Assembly (NCBI RefSeq): GCF_900188125.1
Contig: NZ_FZOW01000008.1
Location: 231,027 to 295,026 of the forward strand
Source: Rhodococcoides kyotonense
Lineage (GTDB): Bacteria > Actinomycetota > Actinomycetes > Mycobacteriales > Mycobacteriaceae
Direction of reading: 5' to 3'
DNA length: 64,000 nt
A program made the translations under genes and the position numbers. Shown here piece by piece: positions 55,530 through 64,000 of this stretch (position 1 is the first letter of the stretch; every line of letters starts with the position of its first letter). Below the pieces are notes generated by a model that did no database searches, was not told the origin of the DNA, and was given only the letters and a program-made list of their open reading frames with translations.

Positions 55530-56149
55530 GTGTGCAACCGGAGTACTTCGACGGCGTGTACGCCGAGGGCGACGATCCGTTCGGACTCGGTACCAGCTGG
55601 TACGAGGACCGAAAGTACTCGATCACGATGGCATCGCTGCCCCGCCCGAGATACCGTCGCGCACTCGAACCCGGTTGTTCGGTAGGGATTCTCACCGAAC
55701 GGTTGGCCGAGCGATGTGATGCGGTGGTCTCGACGGACGTCGTCGAGCCGCCGTTGCTGACCGCCCGAGCCCGAGTCACATCGCCCCACGTGACGTTCGT
55801 GACGTGGTCGCTCACCGACGAATGGGACAGTGAGCCCTTTGATCTGATCGTGCTCAGCGAAGTGGGCTACTACCTTGACGAACCCGATCTACGACGCGCT
55901 CTCGACGCGGCCGTCGCGCATCTCGAACCCGATGGGACGCTCGTCGCCGTGCACTGGCGCCATCCGGTGGCGGACTATCCGCTCACCGGCGACCAGGTGC
56001 ACGGCGTCGTCGCCGATACCGTCGGGCTCTCGCGACTCGGCGGATACGTGGACGAAGACTTCGTGCTGGAAGTCTTCGCTGCATCCGCCGAGCGCCCGGC
56101 GTCGATCGCGCGTGGTGAGGGGCTCGTCAGAGAGCACTCGGCGCGATGA
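55526..56149 (+). CDS. NodS-like SAM-dependent methyltransferase
   Basis: A 207-residue class I methyltransferase beginning at a GTG that overlaps the PIG-L stop. YFDGVYAEGDDPFGLGTSWYEDRKYSIT and LEPGCSVGILTERLAERC are the hallmark N-terminal and SAM-binding parts of the NodS family (PF05401). LIVLSEVGYYL is the following block. NodS N-methylates the deacetylated glucosamine end of Nod factors. The partner PIG-L deacetylase would supply such a free amine. Its last 23 bp overlap the convergent metallopeptidase gene. Confidence 0.88.
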   Translation: MSVQPEYFDGVYAEGDDPFGLGTSWYEDRKYSITMASLPRPRYRRALEPGCSVGILTERLAERCDAVVSTDVVEPPLLTARARVTSPHVTFVTWSLTDEWDSEPFDLIVLSEVGYYLDEPDLRRALDAAVAHLEPDGTLVAVHWRHPVADYPLTGDQVHGVVADTVGLSRLGGYVDEDFVLEVFAASAERPASIARGEGLVREHSAR

Positions 56150-57152
56150 GCTGGTGCACGAAGCGCATCTTCTCCATGACCGTCGGCGGCAGCACGAACG
56201 GGTAGAGATCCTGGTGGCCCATCGACCTGTTGATCTGGTTGAGCGACCACGACAACGGCAGCCACCATTCGATGATCTGCTCGTACCCGACGTCGCCCGG
56301 TAGCGGACTGTCGAGCGTCGATCCGGCAGGGGCCATTCCGAACGCCGCAGCGGTGTCGAGGGTGTCGCGGATGTGGAGGTAGTGCGCGAACGTCTCGGCC
56401 CAGTCCTCGGCGGGATGCATCGTCGCGTACGACGACACGTAGTCGTCCTCCCAGTTCTCGGGGGCCCCTTCGTTGTAGTGGCGGTCCAGCGAGGCTTGGT
56501 AATCGGTGTCCGGATCGCCGAACAGTTCCTCGAACCGGCCACGGTGCTCACCCGTTCCGACGAGCACCATCTGGTAGTAGTGGCCGATCTCGTGCCGGAA
56601 ATGTCCGACGAGTGTTCGGTACGGCTCGGCCATCGACACACGCAACTGCTCGCGGTGGACGTCGTCGCCCTCTGCCAGGTCGAGTGTCACCAGGCCGTTG
56701 GCGTGACCGGTCATCACCTGCTGCGTGGCGCTCGACAACAGGTCGAACGCCAGCCCGGTCTCGGGGTCCTCGTCGCGACCGACGATGGGCAACCCGAGCT
56801 CGGTGAGTTCGAGGACGACGCGTCGTTTGTTGGTCTCGGCGTCGGCGTACGCAGCCATCGCGTCGAGATCCTCGTCGGCGGGTCGCGTCCGCGTCAGCCT
56901 GCAGGACACGCACAGATCCGTCGCGTCGGTCGTGTCGACGAGCCAGTTGCATCGGGCAGTGTCCAGGTTGGCGCAGATTCGCCAGGTGGTGCCGTCGACG
57001 TCGACCTCCGCCGATCCGTCGTCGGCCTTGTCCGGCAGCACGAGCATCGCTCGCGACGGCAGATGGAAGCCGAGTGCGCTCTGGCAACTCAGACACAGCG
57101 AATTCTCGAAGGACAGCTTCTGACCACATTTGCGGCAGATCAAATCACGCAT
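56127..57152 (-). CDS. putative zinc-binding metallopeptidase (PF15887-like)
   Basis: A 341-residue protein from the ATG at 57152. The N-terminus is a zinc ribbon (C6, C9, C20, C23: CRKCGQKLSFENSLCLSC) with two further cysteine pairs (CNW, CVSC). The middle has HEIGHYYQ, a canonical HExxH catalytic site, and DWAETFAHYLHI gives a downstream Glu or His ligand. No signal peptide. These proteins are widespread and uncharacterised. Possible upstream starts at 57209 add only a basic stretch. Confidence 0.85.
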   Translation of the reverse strand: MRDLICRKCGQKLSFENSLCLSCQSALGFHLPSRAMLVLPDKADDGSAEVDVDGTTWRICANLDTARCNWLVDTTDATDLCVSCRLTRTRPADEDLDAMAAYADAETNKRRVVLELTELGLPIVGRDEDPETGLAFDLLSSATQQVMTGHANGLVTLDLAEGDDVHREQLRVSMAEPYRTLVGHFRHEIGHYYQMVLVGTGEHRGRFEELFGDPDTDYQASLDRHYNEGAPENWEDDYVSSYATMHPAEDWAETFAHYLHIRDTLDTAAAFGMAPAGSTLDSPLPGDVGYEQIIEWWLPLSWSLNQINRSMGHQDLYPFVLPPTVMEKMRFVHQLIAPSAL

Positions 57153-57366
57153 GTTCTCTTGACTTTCGTTCGCCGACCTCGCGCCGACCCTGCGCCGACG
57201 CATGAACAAGACCCACCTACCGATCTATGCTGTCCTGCGAATACATACAGGCAGCCCCGCAGACGATACCGACGTGGAAGCAATTCGGAGCGGTGACGGT
57301 TGGGTTGTCTGCGCGGGTTTTCCCGGACTGCACCGAAACGAAACCGATCGAGGGGAACCGTCACCG

Positions 57367-59226
57367 ATGGCAGACATGACACCGACGATGTCCCCGGTTC
57401 GCAGGCTCGCCCAGCGGCTCAGCGAATCACGTGGCGCCAAGAACAGTGAAACTTTGGCCGCCGCATTTCTGCTCGCCGCGACGCTGCTGGCGTTGCTGTG
57501 GGCCAACTCGCCCTTCGGCGACACCTACGACACCTTCTGGCACACCGAACTGTCGATCTCGATCGGCAATCATGGAATTGCACTCGACCTCGCGCACTGG
57601 GTCAACGACGGTCTGATGGCGTTGTTCTTCTTCGTCGTCGGCCTCGAGGTCAAACGTGAATTCGCGATGGGTGAGCTGACCGATCGCTCCCGTGCGAGCA
57701 TTCCGATCGTCGCCGCTCTCGCCGGCCTTGCAGTGCCTGCCGTGTTGTTCTTGCTGCTCAACCCGTCCGGTGAAGCCGCGGGCGCGTGGGGCGTCGTCAT
57801 CTCGACCGACACCGCGTTCGTTCTGGGCGCTCTCGCCGTCGTCGGGCCGAAGAAAGCAGCGCGGCTGCGGATCTTCCTGCTGACGCTCGCCGTCGCGGAC
57901 GACGTCGGGGCACTGGCCATCATCGCCTTCTTCTACACCGACAATCTCGAGATCGGCGCGCTTGCACTGGCATTCGTCGGGCTGGCCGTCATCGCACTGC
58001 TCCGCAAGCTCCAAGTGTGGCGCGGCATAAGCTATTTCGTCGTCTCGATCGCGACGTGGGTCGCCTTCTACGAATCCGGAGTTCACCCGACGCTCGCAGG
58101 CGTCATGATCGCGCTGATCCTGCCGGTCTACCCGCCGCGCCGCCGCGAGGTCGAACGCGCTGCCGACCTGACTCGCGCATTTCGCCAATCACCCAATCCC
58201 GAATACGCACGTGCCGCCCGGCTCGGGCTCGATCAGGCAGTCTCGGTGAACGAACGGCTGATGCGCCTGTATCAGCCGTACACGGCGTTCATCATCGTGC
58301 CGATCTTCGCGTTGGCCAATGCAGGCGTCGCACTGAGCGGCGAGACACTCCGAGCGGCCGCCACATCGCCGCTCACGTGGGGCATCGTCGTCGGCCTCGT
58401 ACTCGGCAAGTTGATCGGCATCACCGGTGCATCGGCGATCTTCGCCAGGATTCGACCCGACGCACTCGCACCCGGACTCACGTTGTCGCACATCGCAGGT
58501 GGCGCCGCACTGTCCGGAATCGGGTTCACGATCTCACTGTTCATCGTCGACCTCGCGCTCGACGACGAGCTACTCGCCGACGAGGCCAGAGTGGGCGTCC
58601 TCGCCGCGTCCGTGATCGCGGCAGCACTCGGATGGATCCTGTTCCGCATCGACGAGCGTGTCCATCCACCGCGGAAAGACGTCTCGCACAAGATCCTTCG
58701 ACCCGTCGACAAAAAGCGCGACCACATCCGCGGACCCGTCGACGCACCGCTGACGTTGGTCGAGTACGGCGATTTCGAATGCCCGTTCTGCAGCAAGGCC
58801 ACCGGCAGCATCCGCGAGGTGCGCGCGTACTTCGGCGACGACGTGCGCTACGTCTTCCGCCACCTGCCGCTCGACGACTATCACCCGCACGCACGGTACG
58901 CCGCTCAGGCCAGCGAAGCCGCAGCGGCACAAGGGAAGTTCTGGGAGATGGCCGACGTGTTGTTCGCCAACAGCGACGCGCTCGAGCCCGACGACATCGA
59001 CAGGTACGCCGAGGAACTCGGCTTGGACATGGACAAGTTCGAGGAAGATCTCCGCACGGGCGACTACATCGTGCGCGTCGAGGACGACGAGCTCGACGCG
59101 AGATCCAGCGACGTGGAGGGCACTCCGACGTTCTACCTCGGCACCGGAGACAAGAACCTCATCCGACACACCGGGCCGTACGACGCGGCCTCCTTGATCC
59201 GGGAACTGGAAGCCCGTCGTGAGTGA
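57367..59226 (+). CDS. nhaA: NhaA Na+/H+ antiporter fused to a DsbA-like thioredoxin domain
   Basis: A 619-residue fusion from the ATG at 57367 after GAGGGG. Residues about 25-425 form the NhaA antiporter with twelve helices; the ion-binding aspartate pair is D178-D179 (AVADDVGAL). A 30-residue linker leads to a DsbA-type thioredoxin domain (about 440-615) with the CPFC centre at C472-C475 and VEGTPTFYL. The antiporter exchanges Na+ for H+; the thioredoxin part may protect or sense redox state. Such fusions are known in actinobacteria. The stop codon lies inside a family-1 palindrome. Confidence 0.93.
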   Translation: MADMTPTMSPVRRLAQRLSESRGAKNSETLAAAFLLAATLLALLWANSPFGDTYDTFWHTELSISIGNHGIALDLAHWVNDGLMALFFFVVGLEVKREFAMGELTDRSRASIPIVAALAGLAVPAVLFLLLNPSGEAAGAWGVVISTDTAFVLGALAVVGPKKAARLRIFLLTLAVADDVGALAIIAFFYTDNLEIGALALAFVGLAVIALLRKLQVWRGISYFVVSIATWVAFYESGVHPTLAGVMIALILPVYPPRRREVERAADLTRAFRQSPNPEYARAARLGLDQAVSVNERLMRLYQPYTAFIIVPIFALANAGVALSGETLRAAATSPLTWGIVVGLVLGKLIGITGASAIFARIRPDALAPGLTLSHIAGGAALSGIGFTISLFIVDLALDDELLADEARVGVLAASVIAAALGWILFRIDERVHPPRKDVSHKILRPVDKKRDHIRGPVDAPLTLVEYGDFECPFCSKATGSIREVRAYFGDDVRYVFRHLPLDDYHPHARYAAQASEAAAAQGKFWEMADVLFANSDALEPDDIDRYAEELGLDMDKFEEDLRTGDYIVRVEDDELDARSSDVEGTPTFYLGTGDKNLIRHTGPYDAASLIRELEARRE

Positions 59227-59259
59227 AAATACATAGCGCTCTATACATTTTCACTCACG
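59218..59259. repeat. family-1 palindromic element, copy 5 (supplies both stop codons)
   Basis: Arms of 19 nt at 59218-59236 (CGTGAGTGAAAATACATAG) and 59241-59259 enclose a CGCT loop, with two adjacent mismatches. Compared with other copies the outer stem GTGCACG/CGTGCAC has changed to GTGAGTG/CACTCAC on both sides, preserving pairing. TGA at 59224-59226 ends nhaA and, on the other strand, TGA at 59257-59255 ends the Prim-Pol gene. The small GC hairpins of other copies are missing. Confidence 0.88.
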
Positions 59260-60337
59260 AGCGGCGGTTGCCCTCCTCGTCCCAATGCTCGGCAACCTTC
59301 TTCGACGGCTGAACCCGCGGAGGCTCACCGGGCATCTTGGGATAGTCGGGCGGAAAGTTGAGCTCTCCGCCCGGCAACGTCTCCCACAAGTTCAGAAGCG
59401 GTTCGAGGGAATAGGATTCGCCGTCCATGTTCTCCCACGGATCCCCGTCGGCCAGGTAGTCGGGGACGGTGACGATGTTGTAGTCACGGGGATTGGTGAC
59501 GTCCGCCAACTGCGCCCACGACATCGGCGTACTGACCGGCGCTCCCGGCCGAGCGCGAAGCGACCACGCACTCGCGATGGTCCGGTCTCGGTTGTTCTGG
59601 TTGAAGTCGAGGAAGATACGTTCTCCGCGTTCCTCTTTCCACCAGTTGGTGGTGACCCCGTCGTCGCGACGTTCGAGTTCTCGTCCGAGCCCGATGGCCG
59701 CGTGCCGCACCTGCTCGAACGTGTACTCCGGCCGAATACGAACGTAGATGTGAATTCCGCGGTTGCCGCTTGTCTTCGGATAGCCCTTCAGTCCAAGCTC
59801 TTCCAGCAATTCTTTGGTCACACCGGCCACGCGCTGCGCGTCGGCGAACGTGGTTCCGGGTTGAGGGTCCAGATCCAGACGCAGTTCGTCGGGCTTGTCG
59901 ACGTCGGAGCGCCGAACGGGCCACGGATGGAACGTCAACGTGCCCATCTGAGCGGCCCAGACCAGAGCCGCGGACTCGCTGGGGCAGAGTTCTTCCGCGG
60001 TGCGACGAGAGGGGAACGTGATCTTCACGGTCTCGATCCACTCGGGCGCCCCCTTGGGCAGCCGCTTCTGATAGAAACCGTCGCCGTCCTTGTCCTGCGG
60101 GCCGACGGCAAGTCGCATGCCGTCGCGGTAGCCGTCGGGCCACCGTTCCATGGCCGTGGGCCGATCACCGATGGTGCGTATCAACGGTTCACCGATCGCG
60201 GCGAAGTATTCGCACACCTGCAGTTTGGTGATCTCGGGAGTGCGCTCTGTGGCCTCGTAGATGACGCGGTCCGGGCTCGAAACCCGAACCTCACGTCCAC
60301 CGGCCTCGACGAATGCAGGCGGGGTCTTGGCGGCCAC
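59255..60337 (-). CDS. LigD-type primase-polymerase (Prim-PolC-like)
   Basis: A 360-residue archaeo-eukaryotic primase-family polymerase. It starts at a GTG (60337) that shares one base with the ligase stop (TAGTG). The catalytic metal motif is D155-L-D157 in ELRLDLDPQPG; SGNRGIHIYVRI and the C-terminal RARPGAPVSTPMSW are characteristic of LigD polymerase domains. Alone with LigC it resembles mycobacterial Prim-PolC, which fills short gaps with ribonucleotides in base excision repair. No Ku gene is in the window. Confidence 0.9.
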   Translation of the reverse strand: MAAKTPPAFVEAGGREVRVSSPDRVIYEATERTPEITKLQVCEYFAAIGEPLIRTIGDRPTAMERWPDGYRDGMRLAVGPQDKDGDGFYQKRLPKGAPEWIETVKITFPSRRTAEELCPSESAALVWAAQMGTLTFHPWPVRRSDVDKPDELRLDLDPQPGTTFADAQRVAGVTKELLEELGLKGYPKTSGNRGIHIYVRIRPEYTFEQVRHAAIGLGRELERRDDGVTTNWWKEERGERIFLDFNQNNRDRTIASAWSLRARPGAPVSTPMSWAQLADVTNPRDYNIVTVPDYLADGDPWENMDGESYSLEPLLNLWETLPGGELNFPPDYPKMPGEPPRVQPSKKVAEHWDEEGNRRS

Positions 60338-61380
60338 TAGTTGCCTCCCGCAATCACATCGGCGACGTCGTAGCTGGCCGGCACTTCCAATTGGTCGTAG
60401 GTGCACGACGTCGGCTCGCGGTCCGGCCGCCATCGCAGGAATCTCGCGGCGTGCCGCAACCGTTCACCTTCCATCTGGTCGTACGCAACCTCGACGACGC
60501 GTTCGATCCGCAGCGGCACCCAGCTTCGATCCTTGTTCGACGTCCACCGATTCGGTTCCCCGGACTTCGGGTCCTCGCCCGTGCGCAGCGGCTGCAGTTC
60601 TTCGAGCAGTTCGACGCGTCGCTTGTCGGTGAATGCCGAAGCGCCGCCGATCATTCGGAGTTGGTCACCGTCGTACAAGCCGAGGAGCAGCGAACCGATT
60701 CCGTTGCCGGACTTGTGCACTCGATATCCGATCAGCGCACAATCCGCGGTGCGTGCGTGCTTGACCTTGATCATCTCGCGTTTGTTCGGCAGGTACACCC
60801 CACCGAGCTTCTTCGCGACGACGCCGTCCAGCCCCGCTCCTTCGAACTGCTCCAACCAGAGCTCGCCGGTGGCCGCGTCGTCGGTCGCGCTGGTGACCTG
60901 GCACCGGTCTCCACCGGCGGCCGCGTCGAGCATGCGCCTGCGACGTTCCTCGAACGGCGAGTCCATCAGATCCGTCGACCCGAGCGCCAGCAGGTCGAAC
61001 GCGACGAACATCGACGGCGTCTTCTCCGCCAGCATCTTCACCCGACTGTCGGCGGGATGAATGCGCTCGGACAACGCGTCCCAGTCGAGACGCGTGCGAC
61101 CGTCGATCTCGCGAGGTACGACGATCTCGCCGTCGACCACGATGCGTTCGGGAAGCTCACGCTTGATGCTGTCGACCAGTTCGGGGAAATAACGGGACAG
61201 GTCCTTGCCGCCGCGAGAGCCGAGAATCACCTCGTCACCGTCGCGGAAGACGATCGCCCGGAACCCGTCCCACTTGGGCTCGTACGACCACTCGGCCGGT
61301 CCGTCCTCCGGCTGCGCGGGTACCGCTTTCGCCGCTTTGGCGAGCATCGGTTGCAGGGGCCATTCGACAGGTAGGTCCAC
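60337..61380 (-). CDS. ligC: ATP-dependent DNA ligase (LigC-like)
   Basis: A 347-residue ATP-dependent DNA ligase. The adenylation motif is EPKWDGFR with lysine K36. Motif III-type FVAFDLLALG, motif IV GLDGVVAKKL and motif V MIKVKHARTADCALIGY are intact, and the OB domain has SNKDRSWVPLRIERVVEVAYD. It seals nicks using ATP. In mycobacteria LigC works with Prim-PolC in base excision repair, matching the next gene. The small size excludes full LigD. Confidence 0.92.
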   Translation of the reverse strand: MDLPVEWPLQPMLAKAAKAVPAQPEDGPAEWSYEPKWDGFRAIVFRDGDEVILGSRGGKDLSRYFPELVDSIKRELPERIVVDGEIVVPREIDGRTRLDWDALSERIHPADSRVKMLAEKTPSMFVAFDLLALGSTDLMDSPFEERRRRMLDAAAGGDRCQVTSATDDAATGELWLEQFEGAGLDGVVAKKLGGVYLPNKREMIKVKHARTADCALIGYRVHKSGNGIGSLLLGLYDGDQLRMIGGASAFTDKRRVELLEELQPLRTGEDPKSGEPNRWTSNKDRSWVPLRIERVVEVAYDQMEGERLRHAARFLRWRPDREPTSCTYDQLEVPASYDVADVIAGGN

Positions 61381-61443
61381 GACGTCAATAGTGCCCCATG
61401 AGGATGACCGCGTCGGTGCGAACGAGAGCAGAAGGACTCTCGC

Positions 61444-61665
61444 CTACGATCGACGGATCTGAGTCTTGCTCGATTGATCCAGTGCCCGTTGCAGTTCGAT
61501 GATCTGTCGATGCTGTTTCTTCAAGGCGTTCAGGAGGTTGAAAAATGCCATGAAGAGCATGAGACCTGCTACCCACAACCACTGTGTGAGCACGACGACC
61601 ATTGCAATCGCCCCGGCTAGACACAATCCACCGACATAAAGGTCCAGCTTCACATCCCTGGTCAT
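61444..61665 (-). CDS. small membrane protein with two helices
   Basis: A 73-residue protein from the ATG at 61665. Two hydrophobic segments (LYVGGLCLAGAIAMVVVLTQ and LWVAGLMLFMAFFNLLNAL) are followed by a charged helical tail (KKQHRQIIELQRALDQS). Not recognised. It lies 63 nt upstream of the DNA ligase gene on the same strand. Confidence 0.65.
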   Translation of the reverse strand: MTRDVKLDLYVGGLCLAGAIAMVVVLTQWLWVAGLMLFMAFFNLLNALKKQHRQIIELQRALDQSSKTQIRRS

Positions 61666-61779
61666 GCCCGGCACTCTAAGCGAACAGCGTCGAACCGGCG
61701 GTAGGACCTCGGTGATGCTTCCGGGCGATTCGTCGGATATTTTTGTTGCACCCGTCAACGAAACAGCGAGGAACGATCG

Positions 61780-62394
61780 ATGACACCCTTCGGCCGAACG
61801 CTACGTGGTGCTTTCGTCGCCGCATCCGCTTGTGCGCTGCTGGTTCTCACCGGCTGCGGGTCCGACATCACACCCCGCGCGATCCCGGCCGACGACCTGG
61901 GCGCCATCTCGACATCGACGTCGAGCACCACGTCGGCGAGACCGAGCACACCTCCTGGGCAGCAGGGCGAGGACACCGGCGGCGACGTCGATATCGACGT
62001 GGAGATCGGCGACTGCGTCGAACTCGGTGGAACCATGACCGACGCGACGATCGACAACGCGACGTGCGGCAGCCCCGAGTCCAACTACAAGGTCATCGCG
62101 AAGGTACCGACAGGCGACGAATGCTCCCTCGACGCCGACCAGTACTACTACGAGACGTACGGCGGCATCGAGCAGGGCGCACTGTGCCTTGACGTCGACT
62201 GGGTGGTCGACGGGTGCATGGAGCTGTCGGGCGACGACCCGCTGCGCGCCGATTGCACCAGCCCCGGCGTCAATACGGTCCGGGTCGTCGAGATCCTGCC
62301 GAACACCACCGACGTCAACGAATGTCCAGACCCGGCGTCCAGCGGCTACGCGTACACCGAACGCAACTTCATGGTCTGCGTCGAAGAGCTGTAG
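61780..62394 (+). CDS. LppU-like lipoprotein
   Basis: A 204-residue secreted lipoprotein. The signal ends in the lipobox LTGC (C26), followed by a Ser/Thr/Pro linker (STSTSSTTSARPSTPPG) and a domain with eight cysteines that probably form disulfides (GDCVELGG, ATCGSPESNYKV, ECSLDADQYYY, LCLDVDW, GCMELSG, DCTSPG, NECPDP, VCVEEL). This matches the mycobacterial LppU pattern, of unknown function. It is followed after 6 nt by an MFS gene on the same strand. Confidence 0.82.
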   Translation: MTPFGRTLRGAFVAASACALLVLTGCGSDITPRAIPADDLGAISTSTSSTTSARPSTPPGQQGEDTGGDVDIDVEIGDCVELGGTMTDATIDNATCGSPESNYKVIAKVPTGDECSLDADQYYYETYGGIEQGALCLDVDWVVDGCMELSGDDPLRADCTSPGVNTVRVVEILPNTTDVNECPDPASSGYAYTERNFMVCVEEL

Positions 62395-62400
62395 GCCGGT

Positions 62401-63849
62401 GTGAGCAGCGACGTGTCGGTCCCACTGGCTTCCGCACGAGGACGCTGGATCGTCGCTGCCACTGTGCTGGGGTCGTCGCTTGCGATGCTCGATGCGACCG
62501 TCGTCAACGTCGCCCTGCCCGCGATCGCCCGTGACCTCGGGTCCGGTGTGGCCGGGCTGCAGTGGACGCTCAGTGGCTACACGCTGAGTCTGGCGTCGTT
62601 GATCCTGCTGGGTGGGGCGCTCGGCGACCGGCTCGGGCGTCGGAAGGTGTTCGTCTGGGGCACCGTATGGTTCGCGCTCGCGTCGGTTCTGTGTGGACTC
62701 GCGCCGACCGTCGAGGTCCTCGTCGCCGCGCGCGTGCTTCAAGGCGTCGGAGCGGCACTGCTGACCCCGGGAAGCCTTGCGCTGATCTCCGCGTCCATCC
62801 GCGAGGACGATCGCGGCGCGGCCATCGGCGCGTGGTCGGGGCTCGGCGGGGTGGCGTCGGCGATCGGTCCGTTGCTCGGCGGCTGGCTCGTCGAGGTCGC
62901 GGGATGGCGATCGGTGTTCCTGCTCAACATTCCGCTGGCCGTCGCCGTCGTCTGGGTCGCCGTGAAACACGTTCCGGAGAGCCGTGATCGGAATGCCGAG
63001 GGCCGCCTCGACATCGCGGGCGCTGCCGTCGTCGCCGTCGCGCTCGGACTTCTCACGTACGGATTCATCGGCTCGTCCTGGATCGTCGTCGGTCTCGGGG
63101 TGCTGGGCGTCGCCCTGTTCTTCGTCGTCGAAGCCAGGTCCAGAACCCCGCTCGTTCCGCCGTCGTTGTTCTCGTCCCGCGTCTTCCTGGCAGCGAATCT
63201 GGTGACGCTCGCGGTGTACGCGGCGTTGGGCGGCGTGTTCTTCCTTCTCGTGCTGCAACTGCAGCTGGCACTCGACTACTCGCCGATCGCCGCAGGCATC
63301 GCGACGCTGCCGATCACGGTGCTGATGTTGGTGTTGTCGGCGCGGATGGGCCGCATCGCGCAACGCATCGGCCCGCGCATCCCCCTGACGGTCGGCCCGC
63401 TCGTCGCCGCGGCGGGACTTGTTCTGATGCTGCGGATCACCCCTGGCGCGTCGTACATCGGTGGCGTCCTGCCTGCCGTCGTCGTGTTCGGTCTCGGCCT
63501 GTCGATCCTGGTCGCGCCCCTCACGGGCGCAGTTCTGGGAGCCGTTTCGACCGATCGCGCCGGAATCGCGTCCGGCGTCAACAACGCCGTCGCACGAACC
63601 AGCCAGCTCCTGGCCGTCGCCGCACTGCCAGGTCTCGCCGGAATCACGGGCATCGACGACGACGACCCGGCCGTCTTCTCCGATGGATTCCAGACCGCGA
63701 TGATCATCTGCGCAGTGCTTCTCGTCGTCGGCGCAGCGATAGCCGCCATCATGATCCGCGGCGACCGTAGGTCCGACCCGGAGTCGATCGACTGCCGTGC
63801 GCACTGCGATATGTCGTCGCCGGCCGTGAGTCCGCGCGAGCAGGTTTAG
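62401..63849 (+). CDS. MFS drug transporter (DHA2/EmrB-QacA family)
   Basis: A 482-residue 14-helix major facilitator starting at a GTG (62401). Motif A is LLGGALGDRLGRRKVFVWG, the family C motif lies in GVASAIGPLLGGWLVE, and the N-terminus has LDATVVNVALPAIARDL. The family extrudes cationic dyes, antibiotics or other drugs using the proton gradient. The 6-nt gap suggests co-transcription with the LppU-like lipoprotein gene. Confidence 0.9.
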   Translation: MSSDVSVPLASARGRWIVAATVLGSSLAMLDATVVNVALPAIARDLGSGVAGLQWTLSGYTLSLASLILLGGALGDRLGRRKVFVWGTVWFALASVLCGLAPTVEVLVAARVLQGVGAALLTPGSLALISASIREDDRGAAIGAWSGLGGVASAIGPLLGGWLVEVAGWRSVFLLNIPLAVAVVWVAVKHVPESRDRNAEGRLDIAGAAVVAVALGLLTYGFIGSSWIVVGLGVLGVALFFVVEARSRTPLVPPSLFSSRVFLAANLVTLAVYAALGGVFFLLVLQLQLALDYSPIAAGIATLPITVLMLVLSARMGRIAQRIGPRIPLTVGPLVAAAGLVLMLRITPGASYIGGVLPAVVVFGLGLSILVAPLTGAVLGAVSTDRAGIASGVNNAVARTSQLLAVAALPGLAGITGIDDDDPAVFSDGFQTAMIICAVLLVVGAAIAAIMIRGDRRSDPESIDCRAHCDMSSPAVSPREQV

Positions 63850-63919
63850 GGTCGGGGGTGACCAGCATTAGGCTTGAACGCGGATGACAGCCCTTATCCG
63901 AACAGAGGTCAGGAGAGTC

Positions 63920-64000
63920 ATGTCGACCGAGAACGAGTCACCGGACGTCAAGCCGCGGAGTCGCGATGTCACCGACGGCCTGGAGAAGACCGCTGCCCGA
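63920..64000 (+). CDS. ilvD: dihydroxy-acid dehydratase, N-terminal fragment
   Basis: The first 27 codons of a gene that runs off the window, starting at the ATG at 63920 after AGGAGA. The fragment has KPRSRDVTDGLEKTAAR, which matches the start of IlvD, the iron-sulfur dehydratase of branched-chain amino acid biosynthesis. Only the start is seen. Confidence 0.82.
   Translation, partial: MSTENESPDVKPRSRDVTDGLEKTAAR

Noticed and set aside
53093..56149. Mycothiol biosynthesis cluster
   Set aside because: The glycosyltransferase is GT2-like rather than MshA-like, and MshC/MshD-type genes are absent; NodS-like methylation has no place in mycothiol synthesis.
57202..57366. In-frame N-terminal extension of the NhaA fusion by 55 residues
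   Set aside because: It would add a stretch unlike any NhaA N-terminus, and a ribosome binding site precedes the ATG at 57367.

Overview
The window is high-GC DNA from an actinobacterium, most likely Rhodococcus or a close relative in the Mycobacteriales. This is inferred from gene content, not from a marker gene. Mycobacterial-type genes here include a DesA-like acyl-ACP desaturase, a mycofactocin-type SDR, a Zmp1-like M13 protease, a ugpA-ugpE-ugpB-ugpC operon in mycobacterial order, a LigC/Prim-Pol pair, an LppU-like lipoprotein, an orphan maltokinase and type II NADH dehydrogenase. GTG starts and 1-8 nt ATGA/GTGA/TAGTG overlaps are common. I saw no rRNA, tRNA, CRISPR array, insertion sequence or phage gene, so this reads as ordinary chromosome rather than an island.

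Layout. 1-2600: end of a D-glucarate catabolic operon (kdgD tail, gudD), a LysR regulator, a 25-residue peptide gene and a clear terminator. 2616-10569: a stress protein coupled to a 2-hydroxyacid dehydrogenase, divergent from a complete peptide/nickel-type ABC importer that ends in a TauE/SafE permease. 10571-18611: xylulokinase divergent from a TetR regulator over a large nested operator, then a two-gene beta-oxidation operon, two SDRs, an acyltransferase and a second TetR. 18748-25707: NADH dehydrogenase, an M50-like membrane protein, and a TctC-GntP-CitA-CitB transport/sensing operon. 25743-33276: acyl-ACP desaturase, a DUF2254 fusion with GtrA and a small membrane protein, a mycofactocin-type SDR and a Tat-exported molybdenum hydroxylase (iorAB type). 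33422-42984: small secreted protein, FMN protein, two pirins, maltokinase, Pro/Gly-rich membrane protein, secreted intradiol dioxygenase, diguanylate cyclase and an ABC exporter. 43037-52940: M13 protease, P450, ugpAEBC, L,D-transpeptidase, HdeD-like protein and a secreted protein. 53093-56149: a tightly coupled glycosyltransferase / acyl-CoA-dehydrogenase-like / PIG-L deacetylase / NodS-like methyltransferase operon. 56127-64000: metallopeptidase, NhaA-DsbA fusion, Prim-Pol plus LigC, lipoprotein, MFS exporter and the start of ilvD.

The most interesting signals are two families of dispersed palindromes at gene ends. Family 1 (five copies) has 17-21 bp arms around GTGCACGAAAATACATAG. In most copies a tiny GC hairpin directly abuts or contains the neighbouring stop codon, and copies show compensatory base changes. 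Family 2 (two copies) brackets the acyl-CoA dehydrogenase operon. The four-gene 53093-56149 operon is the best candidate for an undescribed biosynthetic system. The TctC-GntP-CitAB operon is an unusual arrangement of solute-binding protein, unrelated permease and two-component system.
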